Below, piece after piece: positions 1 to 9,132 of a stretch of 64,000 nucleotides of DNA. This DNA is from Ensifer adhaerens. GTDB lineage: Bacteria; Pseudomonadota; Alphaproteobacteria; Rhizobiales; Rhizobiaceae. Below the pieces are notes generated by a model. That model saw nothing but the letters and a program-made list of their open reading frames with translations, was not told where the DNA came from and made no database searches. Within the stretch, counting starts at the first letter, position 1; each line of letters begins with the position of its first letter. Location: contig NZ_PNFP01000002.1 of assembly GCF_002940685.1 (NCBI RefSeq), positions 62,001-126,000 on the forward strand. Direction: 5' to 3'. The translations under genes and the position numbers were made by a program.

Positions 1-1954
1 CGAAAACCCGTGTTTCGCCTTCATAGGCGACGACTTCGGCCTCGGTGATCCACTCGGCTGCGGTGCAGCGCAACGTCGCGGTCGAGACCGTGCGCACCGA
101 CCAGCCGTCGCGCCTGGCAATGCAGGTCCATGTCGAAGTGCCGATCATCGACAGCGGATCGTCGGGCGCGATCGACCAGGTCTCGTCGCGGATGTCCTGG
201 GTGGCAAGGCCGGTGTCCGGGTGCTCGGAAAGGCCGGTGTCCTCGTAGATCCGGTAGTGCGTCATGCCGTGGGTCATGTCGCGCTCGACCGTGCGGCTGG
301 TGTTGCCGCGCTTCAGTTCCCGGTACTTCGGCAGCGGGTCGGGGTTTTCCGGCTCCGGTACGACGATCTCGCGGTGCGCGCCGAGCAGCGGCAGCGCGAG
401 CGACAGGCTCGCCGTATCGATCGCAAGGCCGGGATCGGTCGGCTGCGGCAGGATCAGCGGCCAGTAGGCGGTCGACAGCGACACGCGGATGCGATTTCCC
501 GCGCGGAAGCGGTAGCCGCACGCGTCGAGCGTCAGCGTGATGCGCGTCTTGCGGCCAGGCTCCATCGCGCGCGGGCTGGCATTGCCGTCGCGATGCGAAA
601 GGTTGAGCACGCCGAAGGCGACGCGGGTGGCGGTGCCATCCGGATGCACGTCGACGAGGCGGACGGCAAGATTGGCGTTTGCGGCCTGGCAGGTGACCTC
701 GACGGTCAATGTCGGCTGGCCGAGATAGTCGGCGGGTTGAAGCAGCGGCGCCGTCTCGAAGACAAGCGAGCCGATATCGTCGATGCGCTGGTCGCCGGCC
801 ATTTCGGCATCGGGCTTCAGCGTGAAATACTCGCCGGATGCCGTGCCGGTATCGAGCGGCGATTTCAGGTAGATCTCGCCGACGCCGGTGCCGCCGGCAG
901 ACGGCGTCAGGCGGCCGTCATGGGAAACGCCGAAAAGCTGCATTTCCGGCTGCGTCCAGGCATCCTTTGCCACCCAGCGGCCGGGATCGCTGTCACGCCT
1001 GAGCGACGGGCGCGGGCCGTCGAGGATGTAGGCGCGCACCTGCGGCCCGTTCTCGGCGCCGTTTTCCTCGTTGCGCAGCCAGCGGTTCCACCAGCGGATC
1101 GCCTCGCCGTGAAAATCGGCGCGCGGCTTGGGGAAGGCGAAATGCGGGTACTTGTGCACCCAGGGGCCGATCAGCGCCTTGGCCCTGCCGCCGAGGCCCT
1201 CGACCGCCTTCAAGGGCGTGTTGCGGTAGCCGTCGGCCCAGCCGGCGATGACGAGTGCCGGGATCTCGACCTTGTCGAAATCCTCGCAAATGGAACCATG
1301 TTGCCAGAAGGCATCGCGGCGCTGGTGTTCCAGCCATTCCTGCATGAAGTAGGGCTCATTCTCCAGCCGTTCCATCCACATTTCCTTCCAGCGGTCGCCG
1401 ACGATATCGGGATCGGGCGAGCGCGACTGGTAGGCAAGCATGGTCGCTGCCCAGGACAACTGGGCGGAGAGGTGGCAGCCGTTCTTGTAGTGGATGTCGT
1501 CGTTGTAGCGATCGACGGTGGAGGCGATGGAGATGACGGCCTTCAGCGCCGGCGGCTTCAAGGCTGCGACCTGGAGGCAGTTGAAGCCGCCCCAGGAGAT
1601 GCCCATCATGCCGACCTTGCCGTTGGACCACGGTTGCGCGGCGATCCATTCGATGATCTCGCAGCCGTCGGAAAGCTCGCGCGGCGTATACTCGCCGTCG
1701 ATGACGCCATCGCTTTCGCCGGAGCCGCGGATATCGACACGCACGCCGGCGATGCCGGCGGCGGCAAAGACCGGATAGGTGGATTCGTCCCGCAGGCTGG
1801 TGCCGCCCTGCTTGCGGTAGGGCAGGTACTCGAGCACCGTCGGGACCGGCTCGGTGTTGGCGCCATCGGGCATCCAGATGCGGGCGGCAAGCACGGTGCC
1901 GTCCTTCAGCCGGATCCATTCGTTTTCGATCAATGTGAATTCACGTTCGGACAT
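1..1954 (-). CDS. CocE/NonD family hydrolase (partial, C-terminus beyond the left edge)
   Basis: The reading frame is open from ATG at 1954 to base 1, about 651 codons, so the stop lies outside the window. The N-terminal half is an S15-type alpha/beta hydrolase: the nucleophile motif GISWGG puts Ser at residue 120, GWADGY gives Asp241 and GPWVHKYPH gives His267, a complete triad. The C-terminal half (from about residue 330) fits the beta-jellyroll domain of X-Pro dipeptidyl-peptidase/CocE proteins. Family members cleave esters or amides; the substrate cannot be told. It starts 50 bases after the stop of an oligopeptide-type binding-protein gene, so the two probably form an operon that captures and hydrolyses a peptide-like or acylated compound. 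No signal peptide is visible, so it should be cytoplasmic. Confidence 0.85.
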   Translation of the reverse strand, partial: MSEREFTLIENEWIRLKDGTVLAARIWMPDGANTEPVPTVLEYLPYRKQGGTSLRDESTYPVFAAAGIAGVRVDIRGSGESDGVIDGEYTPRELSDGCEIIEWIAAQPWSNGKVGMMGISWGGFNCLQVAALKPPALKAVISIASTVDRYNDDIHYKNGCHLSAQLSWAATMLAYQSRSPDPDIVGDRWKEMWMERLENEPYFMQEWLEHQRRDAFWQHGSICEDFDKVEIPALVIAGWADGYRNTPLKAVEGLGGRAKALIGPWVHKYPHFAFPKPRADFHGEAIRWWNRWLRNEENGAENGPQVRAYILDGPRPSLRRDSDPGRWVAKDAWTQPEMQLFGVSHDGRLTPSAGGTGVGEIYLKSPLDTGTASGEYFTLKPDAEMAGDQRIDDIGSLVFETAPLLQPADYLGQPTLTVEVTCQAANANLAVRLVDVHPDGTATRVAFGVLNLSHRDGNASPRAMEPGRKTRITLTLDACGYRFRAGNRIRVSLSTAYWPLILPQPTDPGLAIDTASLSLALPLLGAHREIVVPEPENPDPLPKYRELKRGNTSRTVERDMTHGMTHYRIYEDTGLSEHPDTGLATQDIRDETWSIAPDDPLSMIGTSTWTCIARRDGWSVRTVSTATLRCTAAEWITEAEVVAYEGETRVF

Positions 1955-2004
1955 GTGGTTCCCAGATTCCATCTCTTTGTTCCAACGGACGTGCCGACGC
2001 GCGC

Positions 2005-3609
2005 TTAGCTGTCGAACCAGACGCGGCTGCCGACATAACCGTTGGACAAGTCGTTGCCGATGTCGTCGACGAAACCTTTCAGCGATGCCGAGGCGGCGTT
2101 CACGTAGTCGTTGAAGACGGGCAGGATCAGGCCGCCTTCGTCGCGCACCGTCATTGCCATGGTGTGGTACATCTCCTTGCGCTTGGTCTCGTCCAGTTCG
2201 GAGCGGGCCTGCAGCAGGAGCTTGTCGAAATCTTCGCGCTTGAAGCGCGTGTCGTTCCATTCGGCTGTCGAGAGATAGGAGGTGGAGTAGCGCGAATCTT
2301 GCGTCGGCCGGCCGCCCCAATAGGAGGCGCAGAAGGGCTGCACGTTCCAGACATTGGTCCAGTAGCCGTCCTCCGGCTCGCGCCGCACCTCGATCTCGAT
2401 GCCCGCCTTCTTGGCGCTTTCCTGGAAGAGCACGGCCGCATCGGCGGCACCCGGGAAGGCGGCATCCGAGGTGCGCAAGAGGATCGGCCGGTCATGGCCG
2501 GATTTCTTGAAGTGGAAGGCGGCCTTGTCCGGATCGTAGGCCCGCTGCTCGATGCCTTCGGGCGCCAGCGCATAGTTGCCGTTGACCGGATAGTCGTTGC
2601 CGAGCGTACCGAAGCCGCCGAGCACCCGGTCGAGGATTGCCTGGCGATCGACCGCGTATTTCAGCGCCAGCCTCAGATCGTTGTTGTCGAAGGGCGCGGT
2701 GTCGCAATGCATCAGGAAGCTGTAGAAGCCCTTGCCGGCGGTTCTCAGGATCTCGACGCGCGGGGCGCGCTTCAGGAGCGGCACGGTCTTCGGGTCGATG
2801 TTGTTGATGAAGTGCACCTGGCCGGAGGAAAGAGCGGCGATCCGTGCCGTGGTGTCGTTCATCACGATGACCTCGACGCTGTCGACGAAACCGCGGTCGG
2901 CACGCCAGTCATCGGCGTTCTTCTCGAAGGTGGCGCGCAGGCCCGCCTCGTAGCTTGAAAGCTTGTAGGGGCCGGTGCCGATGGGCGAGGCCGGATTGTC
3001 GAGACCGCCCTTCGGCTGGATGATCAGGTGATAGTCGGTCAGAAGCAGCGGCAGGTCGGCATTGCCTTCGGTCAAGGTCAGCACCAGGCTGCCTGCCTTC
3101 TCCTCGATCGTCTTGATCGAGCGCATCAGCCCGAGCGCGCCGGACTTGGAGCCTTCGTCGGCGTGGCGCTTCAGCGTCGCGACGACGTCGGCAATCGTCA
3201 GCTTGCTGCCGTCATGGAAGCTGACGTCGCTGCGGATCTTGAAGGTCCACTCAGACGCATCGGCCGAGGGCTGCCAGGATTCGGCAAGCGCCGGCAGCGG
3301 CGCACCGGTCTTCGGGTCGGATTCGACCAGCGTGTCGCCCCAGAGATGGCCGATGACGAAGGAGACGGAACCGCTATAGGCGGCCGGATCGAGCGAATCG
3401 GTGGTGGCGCCGCCCTTGAGGCCAAGCTTCAGATGGCCGCCGCGCTTCGGTTCCTGAGCGCGCGCATCGGTCGCTGTCAGAGTTCCGCCAAAACCGGCAG
3501 CAACGCCAAGTGCCGCGGTGCCGGCCAGGAAGCTGCGCCGGCTGAGGCCGGCCGAGGCCATGCCTGCCGGAACGAGGAGGCCGTCGGGGCGCTTCATAAA
3601 TTCGGTCAT
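2005..3609 (-). CDS. ABC transporter substrate-binding protein, SBP family 5 (peptide/opine type), Tat-exported
   Basis: A 534-residue periplasmic solute-binding protein of the DppA/OppA class (SBP_bac_5). A twin-arginine signal (SRRSFLAG near residue 25) precedes a hydrophobic stretch ending in DARAQ. The mature part carries family landmarks such as FHDG, IGTGPY and YWGGRPTQ. It is colinear along its whole length with the binding protein at 12740-14329, sharing many identical runs, so it is a duplicated paralogue. No permease or ATPase genes accompany it; only the CocE/NonD hydrolase follows. It may feed the permease encoded at 10.8-12.7 kb. A regulator gene diverges upstream. Substrate unknown. 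Confidence 0.85.
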   Translation of the reverse strand: MTEFMKRPDGLLVPAGMASAGLSRRSFLAGTAALGVAAGFGGTLTATDARAQEPKRGGHLKLGLKGGATTDSLDPAAYSGSVSFVIGHLWGDTLVESDPKTGAPLPALAESWQPSADASEWTFKIRSDVSFHDGSKLTIADVVATLKRHADEGSKSGALGLMRSIKTIEEKAGSLVLTLTEGNADLPLLLTDYHLIIQPKGGLDNPASPIGTGPYKLSSYEAGLRATFEKNADDWRADRGFVDSVEVIVMNDTTARIAALSSGQVHFINNIDPKTVPLLKRAPRVEILRTAGKGFYSFLMHCDTAPFDNNDLRLALKYAVDRQAILDRVLGGFGTLGNDYPVNGNYALAPEGIEQRAYDPDKAAFHFKKSGHDRPILLRTSDAAFPGAADAAVLFQESAKKAGIEIEVRREPEDGYWTNVWNVQPFCASYWGGRPTQDSRYSTSYLSTAEWNDTRFKREDFDKLLLQARSELDETKRKEMYHTMAMTVRDEGGLILPVFNDYVNAASASLKGFVDDIGNDLSNGYVGSRVWFDS

Positions 3610-3770
3610 CTCAAGGTTCCCTTTGGAGTGATGCTTGTTAGGGAAAACCTAGCGTTTGCCGGTTGGCGCACAATTTCGCGACTTGACGCTTCTTTACGCG
3701 CTTTTACGCTATCTCGGTGCCACCGCTCGGAAAGAGCCATCGGCGCGTTGAATGGGGTACGGAAAGCATC

Positions 3771-4565
3771 GTGCAAGACATCGAAATCTTCGCCGCCAAT
3801 CTGAGATTTGCCTGCGCGACCCGGCGGTCGATCTCGCAGATCTGCCGCGAAATCGGTATCAACCGCCAACAGTTCAATCGTTACATCGCCGGCGAGGCGC
3901 GGCCTTCGCCGCACAACGTGGCGCGCATCGCCCGCTTTTTCGGGCTTTCTGCCGAAGACTTCGCATTGCCGGCCAAACAGTTCGAGGCCCGCATGACGCG
4001 GCCCGATCGAGACCGGTCGGATGCCGGCCTGCTGCTCGAAGGCTTTCCCGGCGATATCGGGGGCCTCAGGCGCCATATCGGCTACTACCAGACCTATCAC
4101 GTGTCGCTTTCCTGGCCGGGGCTCGTCGTCTGCTCCTGCGCAAGGATCTACGAGGAGGCGGGCTCGATCCGGGTGAAATCGATCGAGCGCATCCGCGATC
4201 CCGCAAACGAGATCCAGCAGTTCTCGAAATATGTCGGCCTCGTCACCTTCTGGCGAAATCGCATCTTCATCGCCGAGCGCAGCATCGGGCGTGAGCCGAT
4301 GCTGGCGCAGACGATCCTTCTGCCGTTCGAAGTGCACCAGCGGGTCTATCTGCGCGGCACCACCATGGGGGTCTCCTGGCGCAAGGAGAACCTGCCTTAC
4401 GCGTCGCGGATGATCTGGCGCTCGCTTGGGGCGCAGCCGGATCTGCGGCAGATGCTCTCGCGCTGCGGCGTGCTTTCCTTCGGTTCGCGGCATCTGCCGC
4501 AGACGGTCCGGGCCTTTCTCGATACGCCCGATGCCGAGCTTTTGACCGTGCCGACCGAGTATTGA
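3771..4565 (+). CDS. XRE-family helix-turn-helix transcriptional regulator
   Basis: About 264 residues with an N-terminal lambda-repressor-like HTH (residues about 8-60; motif around ISQICREIGINRQQFNRY) and a long C-terminal domain of no recognised type that may bind a ligand. Start chosen at GTG 3771, preceded by GGAAAG at a suitable distance; the frame is open back to another GTG at 3717. The gene diverges from the binding-protein/CocE gene pair, with the shared region at 3610-3770, so it is the likely local regulator. That region contains two close copies of a TTTACGC-type repeat (about 3693-3709) that could be part of an operator. The ligand is unknown. Confidence 0.75.
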   Translation: MQDIEIFAANLRFACATRRSISQICREIGINRQQFNRYIAGEARPSPHNVARIARFFGLSAEDFALPAKQFEARMTRPDRDRSDAGLLLEGFPGDIGGLRRHIGYYQTYHVSLSWPGLVVCSCARIYEEAGSIRVKSIERIRDPANEIQQFSKYVGLVTFWRNRIFIAERSIGREPMLAQTILLPFEVHQRVYLRGTTMGVSWRKENLPYASRMIWRSLGAQPDLRQMLSRCGVLSFGSRHLPQTVRAFLDTPDAELLTVPTEY

Positions 4566-4620
4566 GGCGGCGTGGCCATGTGCTAGGTTTCACCGAAACG
4601 GAACCATGGAGGAGGGGATC

Positions 4621-4962
4621 ATGAAACTTGCTGCGGCCGCCATCGCCTGTGTTTGCATCGGCTTGCCGATGTCAGCGGCAATGGCCGAGGAGGCGCGCGC
4701 GCCGATCCCGTCCTGCGCGCTTTCGGGTGCTTCCAGCGTGATGATCGGCGGCCAGCCGGCGCTTCGACTCTCCGATGTCGCCAATTGCCCGCCGGAACTT
4801 TACGAGGTGGTGCCGAGCATCATGATCGAGGGCCAGCCGGTCGTGCACTTCCGCGCCGGCAGCGGCGAAAAGGGCGATTGTTCGGCCAAGGGTGAGGCGA
4901 CGGTGACCTTCGAGGGTAACGCGGCGCAGCGGGTGGGCGATGTCGATTGCCGGCAGAAATGA
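4621..4962 (+). CDS. secreted PAAR-like repeat protein, small
   Basis: A 113-residue protein. Start at ATG 4621 behind a strong GGAGGAGGGG ribosome-binding site; an in-frame ATG at 4606 overlaps that site. Residues 1-22 form a Sec signal peptide (cleavage near AMA|EE). The mature part has three short repeats resembling the hairpins of PAAR-family proteins: SVMIGGQPALRLSDV (39-53), SIMIEGQPVVHF (66-77) and ATVTFEGNAAQRVGDVDC (93-110). Four Cys (32, 56, 87, 110) could form disulphides. Classical PAAR proteins cap type VI secretion spikes and lack a Sec signal, so the signal peptide suggests a periplasmic or secreted role instead. No T6SS genes are nearby. Function unknown. Confidence 0.65.
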   Translation: MKLAAAAIACVCIGLPMSAAMAEEARAPIPSCALSGASSVMIGGQPALRLSDVANCPPELYEVVPSIMIEGQPVVHFRAGSGEKGDCSAKGEATVTFEGNAAQRVGDVDCRQK

Positions 4963-5095
4963 CGGTTGCCTGGCGCTCCGATACCATCAGATCTCTCCGC
5001 GCCACGCGATATCGCATGTGCATTCCGACTGAACGAGCCGGAGCGCCCCTGCTGGCTATCGCCACGGTAACCGCTCCGGCATCCGCCTCAAGGCG

Positions 5096-6070
5096 TCAGT
5101 TCATGTATTTGGCCAGATAGGACAGCACCTTTTCGGGGTGACGGCCGAACCAGTTGTAGCCGTCCTCGAAGCGCTTGGTCGTACCTTCGATCCAGTAGAG
5201 TTCCTTGTCGTTGCTCGCGAGCGCGTCGAAGGTGCTCTCGGCGTCGCTCGGGTTGTTGATGACGGCATCGTCGAGCACTTGCCACATGAAGACCGGCAGC
5301 TTGACGTTCGGAGCCCACAATCTGCCCGACATGTCAGCGGCAGCAAAACCACCGAGCTTCAGTATCTCCAGGTCGATCAGTTCCTGGTACTGCGTGATGC
5401 CCTGGTAGCCCGAAAGCTTGGTGAAGACCGACGTCATGTTGGGAACCAGCGGGCTGAGCAGGCATTTGACGTTTTCAAACAGCTCGGGGTGCTTGGTGAT
5501 GGCCGCATACTGCGAAACGCCGCCCAGGCACTGGCTGAACAGGGCAACGTCCATCTTGCCCAGGCGCGGATGGGCATCGACGAACTTCTTCACGCCGACG
5601 CAGTCACGCCATTCCCACTGGCCGACGCCGCAGACGCCGCCGTTGGCAGCACCGCTCTGTCCGTGATTGCGGAAGTCGTAGGTCAGCACGTTGTAGCCGG
5701 CATCGGTCAGGTGCTTGTACTGGATAACGAAGTCGATCTCGACCGGCTCGATGAAGTTGCCCCACGGCGCGCCCATATGGCCGGGATAGCCGGCGCGGCA
5801 CATCGGAAGCGCATGGTTGAAGATGACGAGCTTGTTGCTCTCGCCGCCCTTGGCCGGGATGTACCAGGCTTCTAGCGGCGTGCCGTCGTCCGACGGGATG
5901 GACAGGTCATACCAACCTTCCATGCCGTATTCGTCGGGGTTCTTGAAGATGAAGCTGCGCGGCATCTTGACCATGCCGGCCAGCGCCTTGACCTTGGCGT
6001 GATCTTCCGGGGAGATAGTTTTTTCCTGCTCCCGCGCCTTCTGCATTCGTTCCTTTGAAATTCCGGTCAT
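5096..6070 (-). CDS. alpha/beta hydrolase with a Cys in the nucleophile position
   Basis: A 324-residue alpha/beta-hydrolase-fold protein. Start at ATG 6070 after AGGAGA; the frame stays open to 6166 without a better start. The oxyanion region is FNHALP (84-89) and the strand-5 nucleophile elbow reads FSQCLGG, which places Cys181 where Ser usually sits; likely partners are Asp267/268 (VLDD) and His311 (GRHPEK). Cys nucleophiles are known in the dienelactone-hydrolase group, but the overall sequence does not identify the substrate. No signal peptide is seen. It diverges from a LysR-type regulator at 6196, a common arrangement for an inducible catabolic enzyme and its activator. Confidence 0.75.
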   Translation of the reverse strand: MTGISKERMQKAREQEKTISPEDHAKVKALAGMVKMPRSFIFKNPDEYGMEGWYDLSIPSDDGTPLEAWYIPAKGGESNKLVIFNHALPMCRAGYPGHMGAPWGNFIEPVEIDFVIQYKHLTDAGYNVLTYDFRNHGQSGAANGGVCGVGQWEWRDCVGVKKFVDAHPRLGKMDVALFSQCLGGVSQYAAITKHPELFENVKCLLSPLVPNMTSVFTKLSGYQGITQYQELIDLEILKLGGFAAADMSGRLWAPNVKLPVFMWQVLDDAVINNPSDAESTFDALASNDKELYWIEGTTKRFEDGYNWFGRHPEKVLSYLAKYMN

Positions 6071-6195
6071 AACCAGGTCTCCTCTGACTGCCCTGCCGAG
6101 ACACGATGTCGGTGGGTATGGGGGTATGTTAGGCGAGCGAATTGATCGGATAAACCGCCTGGACATGACATCAGTGTTAAGTGATAACTGACAAT

Positions 6196-7131
6196 ATGCC
6201 TCTGGATCCTTCTCTGCTTCCCGCCATGGCGTGGTTCGTCCACGTGGCCCGCCGCCGCAGCTTCACCAAGGCCGCCATGGAAATGGAGGTGACGCGCGCA
6301 ACCGTGTCGCAGCACCTGAAATCGCTGGAACGACACTTGAACGTGCGGCTCATCAACCGCACGACGCGCGACATGTCGTTGACCGAGGAAGGCCAGCGTC
6401 TGTTCGACGTGCTGCAGCCCGCCTTTGCCGCGATCGAAGGCGCGGTCACGGACCTGGGCGAGACCGGCACGGAACCGTCGGGCACGATCCGGCTATCCGT
6501 CTCACGCGTCGCCGCGCGGTCGTTGATCGAGCCGCATATGGCGGCGTTTCTGACGCGCTATCCGAAGCTGCGGCTGGAACTGGTGACCGACGACGGTCTC
6601 TCCAACATCGTGGCCGAAGGGCTCGACGCCGGCATCCGGTTGGGCGAAAGCCTGGACGAGCACATGATCGCGGTGCCCATCACGCCGCCGCTGGAGATGG
6701 CGATCGTCGGATCGCCTCAATACTTCCAGCGCCACGGCATTCCTGAGACGCCTCAGGAGCTGAAACAGCACAATTGCCTGTCCTATCGATTCACCTCGAG
6801 CGGCACCATCGACCGCTGGACGTTCCTCACGCCCGACCAAGAAGCACGCGCCGTGATCTACGAACCCCAGGGCAACGCCGTCTTCAACGACGACGACAGC
6901 ATGTTGCGGGCGGCGCTGCAGGGCGTCGGCCTGGTGCAGCACCTCGACCTCTGCGTTCGTCCGTATCTGGAGGATGGCACTTTGGCGCGTGTTCTTCTGC
7001 CGTGGGTTCATCCCCGTCCGGCGTTCTTTCTTTACGTGCCGTCGCGCGCTCAGATGCCCGCCAAGACCCGAGCGCTGATGGACTTTCTTGTCGAGCAGCG
7101 CAAAAAGCTGGCGCGACAGGTCGCGCCATAG
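6196..7131 (+). CDS. LysR-family transcriptional regulator
   Basis: About 311 residues. The N-terminal winged HTH (first about 60 residues, with RSFTKAAMEMEVTRATVSQH) is followed by a LysR substrate-binding domain whose GTIRLSVSRVAARSLIEP start and GLDAGIRLGE segment resemble the DsdA/CrgA-like group that often regulates an adjacent gene. Start taken at ATG 6196; a GTG at 6181 is an alternative and neither has a strong ribosome-binding site. Divergent from the alpha/beta hydrolase gene with about 125 bases between them, so that gene is the probable target. It ends 15 bases from the convergent LuxR-TPR gene. Confidence 0.85.
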   Translation: MPLDPSLLPAMAWFVHVARRRSFTKAAMEMEVTRATVSQHLKSLERHLNVRLINRTTRDMSLTEEGQRLFDVLQPAFAAIEGAVTDLGETGTEPSGTIRLSVSRVAARSLIEPHMAAFLTRYPKLRLELVTDDGLSNIVAEGLDAGIRLGESLDEHMIAVPITPPLEMAIVGSPQYFQRHGIPETPQELKQHNCLSYRFTSSGTIDRWTFLTPDQEARAVIYEPQGNAVFNDDDSMLRAALQGVGLVQHLDLCVRPYLEDGTLARVLLPWVHPRPAFFLYVPSRAQMPAKTRALMDFLVEQRKKLARQVAP

Positions 7132-7146
7132 CGGTTGGCTAGGGCT

Positions 7147-8634
7147 TCATGTCGTTGAAGCGGGGTCGGGGAAACCAGGCTCCTGGTCAAGCCTTGCCAG
7201 CCGCGCGCCGTCCCGAATTGCGGCGCGCGCCGGTGGATTGGTGACCGGATAGCCCTCGATGAAACGCTCCACGGTGAAGGACGGAAACTCGGCCCGCAGC
7301 CGCCCCGCGACCTCTGCAGCCTCTTTGGCCTCGCCGTTCAGAGCATGGGCCATCGCTTGGAACATCAGCGTATTGGGCGATTCCTGCGAACTCTTTTCAA
7401 GCGCGGACAGGCACTCACGATAGCGCCCGACGACGAAGAGGACGCGCGCGAACATGCCATGGTACCAGGGCGGGCCGAGCGGGTTGAGCGAAAGCGCGCG
7501 CTCGATGAAGGGAATCCCATCGGCGGGATCGCCGACGATCAGGGCCTTGGCTCCCGCGAGCAGCGCCAGCGTATCGGCGTTGTTCCTGCCATATTCGAGC
7601 GCCCGAGCGTGGGCTTCGGCGGCACCCGCGAGATCACCGATGCAGGCTTTGAAATCGCCGATACAGGTATGGCCGGCCGGATCCGTCGGATCGAGTCGCA
7701 GCGCCTCCTCGGCGGCGCTGCGCCAGTTCTTTCTTGCGCTTTCGAGGTCGTCGGCAAAGCCGTTGGCCGCCTGGATGGAATGGGCATAGGCGAGTTCGGT
7801 CCAGGCGCGCGCCCGCCCGGGATCTAGCTCGATCGAGCGCGTCAGCAATTGCATGGCGGCGGCGTTGCCGTCCGGGCTGAAGCGATTGTGCTGTTCGACA
7901 CCCAGCAGGAAGTAGTCATAGGCTTGCAGGCTGCCCGGCGGCTTTTGCCGGCTCGCCTTGCGGCCGATGGCGGCGAGCGTGCCGAAGCAGCCGGCGAGCA
8001 CGTTGATGACGCTCTCAGTGAGGCTGTCCTGCAGCGTCAGCACGTCCTCCATCGTGCGCTCATAGCGCTCGCTCCAGAGTGTCATGCCGGTGCGCGTATC
8101 GGAAAGCTGGATCGTCAGGCGGACCCGCCGGTCGTCGGCGCGCAGCTGGCCGGTGATGGCATAGGTGGCGCCGACCGCCTGGACGTGGTCTTCGAAGCTT
8201 TCCGGCCGGTTGCCGAGCAGCTTCATCGTATGGAAGGCGATCACGGGCAGATCGGCGAAGCGCGCGAGATCGACGCAGATGTCGGATGACAGGCCGTCGG
8301 CAAAGCGGTGCCAGCGCTCCTCCGGATTGAGGCTCTCGATGGGAAAGACGGCGAGCGTCGGCGAAGCGGGCTCGGCGTCGCGCAATGGCGCGACCGCCTC
8401 GGTTGCCGTCCTGCCGGCCACCATCTGTGCGACCGAGGCGGCAAGCTCGATCTTGTTGCGAACGCCGAGCTTGCCGTAGATCGTTGCCAGATGCGTGCGC
8501 ACCGTCGACGGCGCGATAAACAGCGCTTCGCCGATTTCGCGATAGGTCAGGCCGGCGGCAAAACGCTCGGCCACGGAGCGCTCGCGGTCTGACAAGGCTT
8601 CGGTGGCGACCTGTGGTGTCGAAATACGGTTCAT
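7147..8634 (-). CDS. LuxR-type HTH regulator with TolB-like and TPR domains
   Basis: 495 residues from ATG 8634; the frame is open upstream to 9105 but that part overlaps the opposite-strand gene at 8857 and lacks a protein-like composition. Residues about 13-68 form a LuxR/GerE HTH (SDRERSVAERFAAGLTYREI, APSTVRTHLATIYGKLGVRN). Residues about 87-205 resemble the TolB-N/FlgO-like domain seen in adenylate-cyclase-associated regulators (LAVFPIESL, YAITGQL, LWSERYER). The rest (about 230-460) is built of TPR-like helices. An N-terminal rather than C-terminal LuxR HTH is unusual. The target is unknown; the divergent DUF1127-like gene at 8857 is a candidate. Confidence 0.8.
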   Translation of the reverse strand: MNRISTPQVATEALSDRERSVAERFAAGLTYREIGEALFIAPSTVRTHLATIYGKLGVRNKIELAASVAQMVAGRTATEAVAPLRDAEPASPTLAVFPIESLNPEERWHRFADGLSSDICVDLARFADLPVIAFHTMKLLGNRPESFEDHVQAVGATYAITGQLRADDRRVRLTIQLSDTRTGMTLWSERYERTMEDVLTLQDSLTESVINVLAGCFGTLAAIGRKASRQKPPGSLQAYDYFLLGVEQHNRFSPDGNAAAMQLLTRSIELDPGRARAWTELAYAHSIQAANGFADDLESARKNWRSAAEEALRLDPTDPAGHTCIGDFKACIGDLAGAAEAHARALEYGRNNADTLALLAGAKALIVGDPADGIPFIERALSLNPLGPPWYHGMFARVLFVVGRYRECLSALEKSSQESPNTLMFQAMAHALNGEAKEAAEVAGRLRAEFPSFTVERFIEGYPVTNPPARAAIRDGARLARLDQEPGFPDPASTT

Positions 8635-8856
8635 GGCTGCTTCCTGCCATCTGACCGGGCCGTTTTCAATGGCGGCATACTGCAAGGTGCCACAGTGCCC
8701 CTTGCGCGTCCAACGGCGCGCGCGGTGCTGCAGGCAAAATACTACAAATGCAGGAGAGGAAAACACAGCAGCTGCGCGATGTGGGACGCGTGCGACGCGC
8801 CTAGAGTTCCGACAGTGTTTCAACGCCCTGAGGGGCAAGAAGAGGTGGGAACGGCG

Positions 8857-9111
8857 ATGAGCAGCCTGCTTTCGGGAATGTCCGATTTCTATCACGCCGT
8901 CCGGCTGGATCTCAGCCAGCCGGCCAAATATCTCGCCGACAGCCTTGGCCGTCACGATCCTTTCCGGATCCTTGTCATCTGGGAGGACCGCGTTCGCGTC
9001 CGTGAGCAACTTCAGCTCATGGCCGATCAATATCCGGAGCGGCTGAAGGATATCGGGATGACGAGGGCTGAGGTTCGCGCAGAGACGAGCAAGGCCTTCT
9101 GGCAACGCTGA
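8857..9111 (+). CDS. small DUF1127-like protein
   Basis: 84 residues from ATG 8857, preceded by a GAGGTGGGA ribosome-binding site. The C-terminal half (ERLKDIGMTRAEVRAE, then FW near the end) matches the DUF1127 motif of small alphaproteobacterial proteins rich in Arg; in some relatives such proteins bind RNA and influence carbon or phosphate metabolism. The N-terminal half has no known motif. The frame is open to 8695, but the upstream part looks non-coding. It diverges from the LuxR-TPR regulator (222 bases between starts, with nothing else recognised) and ends just before a perfect terminator hairpin. Confidence 0.65.
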   Translation: MSSLLSGMSDFYHAVRLDLSQPAKYLADSLGRHDPFRILVIWEDRVRVREQLQLMADQYPERLKDIGMTRAEVRAETSKAFWQR

Positions 9112-9132
9112 GCTTGCCTGACGAAGGCATGA

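Noticed and set aside
221-2008. Long + strand open frame (595 codons)
   Set aside because: It lies exactly opposite the CocE/NonD hydrolase, whose triad and domains are clear. The + frame translates to Arg/Gly/Ala-rich sequence without motifs, a typical antisense shadow in GC-rich DNA.
4621-4962. Type VI secretion component
   Set aside because: The Sec signal peptide and absence of VgrG, Hcp or Tss genes speak against a spike-tip PAAR protein.
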